Positions 25,128-25,749 of a DNA stretch of 25,749 nucleotides are shown here, piece by piece. This DNA comes from Saprospiraceae bacterium UBA3362 (GTDB taxonomy: Bacteria; Bacteroidota; Bacteroidia; Chitinophagales; Saprospiraceae). Position 1 is the first letter of the stretch, and every line of letters starts with the position of its first letter. The DNA lies in the NCBI GenBank assembly GCA_002360455.1, contig DEQQ01000002.1, positions 1 through 25,749 of the forward strand. Reading direction: 5' to 3'. The notes under the pieces are model-generated. The model was not told where the DNA came from, did not search any database, and saw only the letters and a program-made list of their open reading frames with translations. The position numbers were made by a program, and so were the translations under genes.

Positions 25128-25132
25128 ATTGT

Positions 25133-25749
25133 TTATTCTTTTTCTATAGTAAACAAATAACTCTTTCCGGTTTTATTTGGTAAAGATGATTTTAGTAACC
25201 ATGGGTTGAGGAGTTTTAATTTTCTATAACTCATTTGAAACGAATGGGCAAAATCTCCAAGATTTTCAATAGTTGTTTTTATTTCTATCTGTTTTGTATT
25301 GGAGAACGGTTGATATTTCTCTTCATCTTTTAAATAAAATCCAAACTTTTCAGGATGATTGAGGATTTGCTTAATTGCTACAATTCTAAACAAATATCGA
25401 TTGGTTTCTTCACTTAAGTTCATTTTATAATAATCGGTTTCTCGCTGTTCGGATATAGATTTAGCCAAGGCAGTGGGTCCCATATTGTAGGCTGCTGCGG
25501 CCATGGTCCAAGAGCCAAATCGCTCTTTGAGTTGTTTTAGATAAAGACAGGCAGCTTGTGTTGATTTTTCGGCATGATTGCGCTCATCCACATAGTCATT
25601 CACTTCCAATCCAAAGTCCTTGGCCGTTCCTTCTAAAAACTGCCATAAACCTTTTGCTCCACTTGGCGAAACGGCATAGCGCAAAGAACTTTCTGCAACG
25701 GCAAGATATTTCATATCATCCGGAATTTGTTCTTTTTTGAAATAATCTT
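25133..25749 (-). CDS. MltD-like membrane-bound lytic murein transglycosylase, partial
   Basis: The gene enters from the right edge: the frame stays open through 25749 and reads DYFKKEQIPDDMKYLAVAESSL, so the ATG at 25714 is internal and the real start lies outside the window. The visible 205 residues hold the family-1 SLT domain, with the catalytic Glu in AVAESSL and the blocks SPSGAKGLWQFLEGTAKDFGL, YVDERNHAEKSTQAACLYL, FGSWTMAAAAYNMGP and TNRYLFRIVAIKQI. The C-terminal stretch (GDFAHSFQMSYRKLKLLNPWL) resembles a single degenerate LysM-like unit. These enzymes cleave peptidoglycan glycan strands to 1,6-anhydro ends in the periplasm. A MORN-like secreted protein follows five bases downstream. 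Confidence 0.9.
   Translation of the reverse strand, partial: DYFKKEQIPDDMKYLAVAESSLRYAVSPSGAKGLWQFLEGTAKDFGLEVNDYVDERNHAEKSTQAACLYLKQLKERFGSWTMAAAAYNMGPTALAKSISEQRETDYYKMNLSEETNRYLFRIVAIKQILNHPEKFGFYLKDEEKYQPFSNTKQIEIKTTIENLGDFAHSFQMSYRKLKLLNPWLLKSSLPNKTGKSYLFTIEKE

Noticed and set aside
1..25749. CRISPR arrays, tRNAs, rRNAs, insertion sequences or phage genes
   Set aside because: No regularly spaced repeats, cloverleaf-like segments, transposase or integrase motifs were seen in the gaps or the coding regions.

Overview
The window is AT-rich chromosomal DNA from a member of the Bacteroidota, most likely Saprospiria or a related environmental lineage (inference). The evidence is three secreted proteins ending in type IX secretion (T9SS) type-A sorting domains, a TonB-dependent receptor with an N-terminal carboxypeptidase-like domain, the mutY-ssb-gldE gene cluster, a DUF5916 outer-membrane protein, and several TAnnTTTG-type promoter motifs. 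I see no phage, insertion sequence, CRISPR array, tRNA or rRNA. Seventeen protein genes can be supported; one of them runs off the right edge.

Layout. 1-3216: a TonB-dependent receptor gene flanked by two related hairpin-rich repeats in opposite orientation. 3703-6194 (minus): a secreted alpha/beta-hydrolase esterase and metF. 6423-11438 (plus): an LVIVD/choice-of-anchor-B T9SS cargo protein and a CBM9-like/DUF5916 outer-membrane protein. 11678-13936 (minus): aroA then aroC, the last two steps to chorismate. 14184-15092 (plus): a thioredoxin-SPOR fusion with a strong terminator. 15165-16259 (minus): a stand-alone MoxR-type AAA+ ATPase. 16388-18394 (plus): an Omp28-like T9SS protein with a long perfect-stem terminator. 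18572-21422 (plus): glycyl-tRNA synthetase and a PagL-like outer-membrane protein, converging on 21440-24354 (minus), the mutY-ssb-gldE operon. 24420-25749 (minus): a partial MltD-like lytic transglycosylase followed by a secreted MORN-like protein.

How the parts relate. Housekeeping genes (metF, aroA, aroC, glyS, ssb, mutY) alternate with cell-envelope genes (receptor, T9SS cargo, DUF5916, PagL-like protein, SPOR protein, lytic transglycosylase, gldE). No single new multi-gene system is evident. The best leads are the inverted repeat pair around the receptor, the orphan MoxR ATPase that resembles one member of a larger conserved cassette, the thioredoxin-SPOR fusion, the double-length PagL-like protein, and the MORN protein with a possible TonB-C-like tail.

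Start codons. Several reading frames extend upstream to TTG codons that lie inside or beside likely promoter motifs; in those cases I prefer the internal ATG (metF, moxR-like, glyS, choice-of-anchor-B gene). mutY, gldE and the PagL-like gene appear really to use TTG, and aroA GTG. All functional calls come from motif recognition by eye; no database search was possible.
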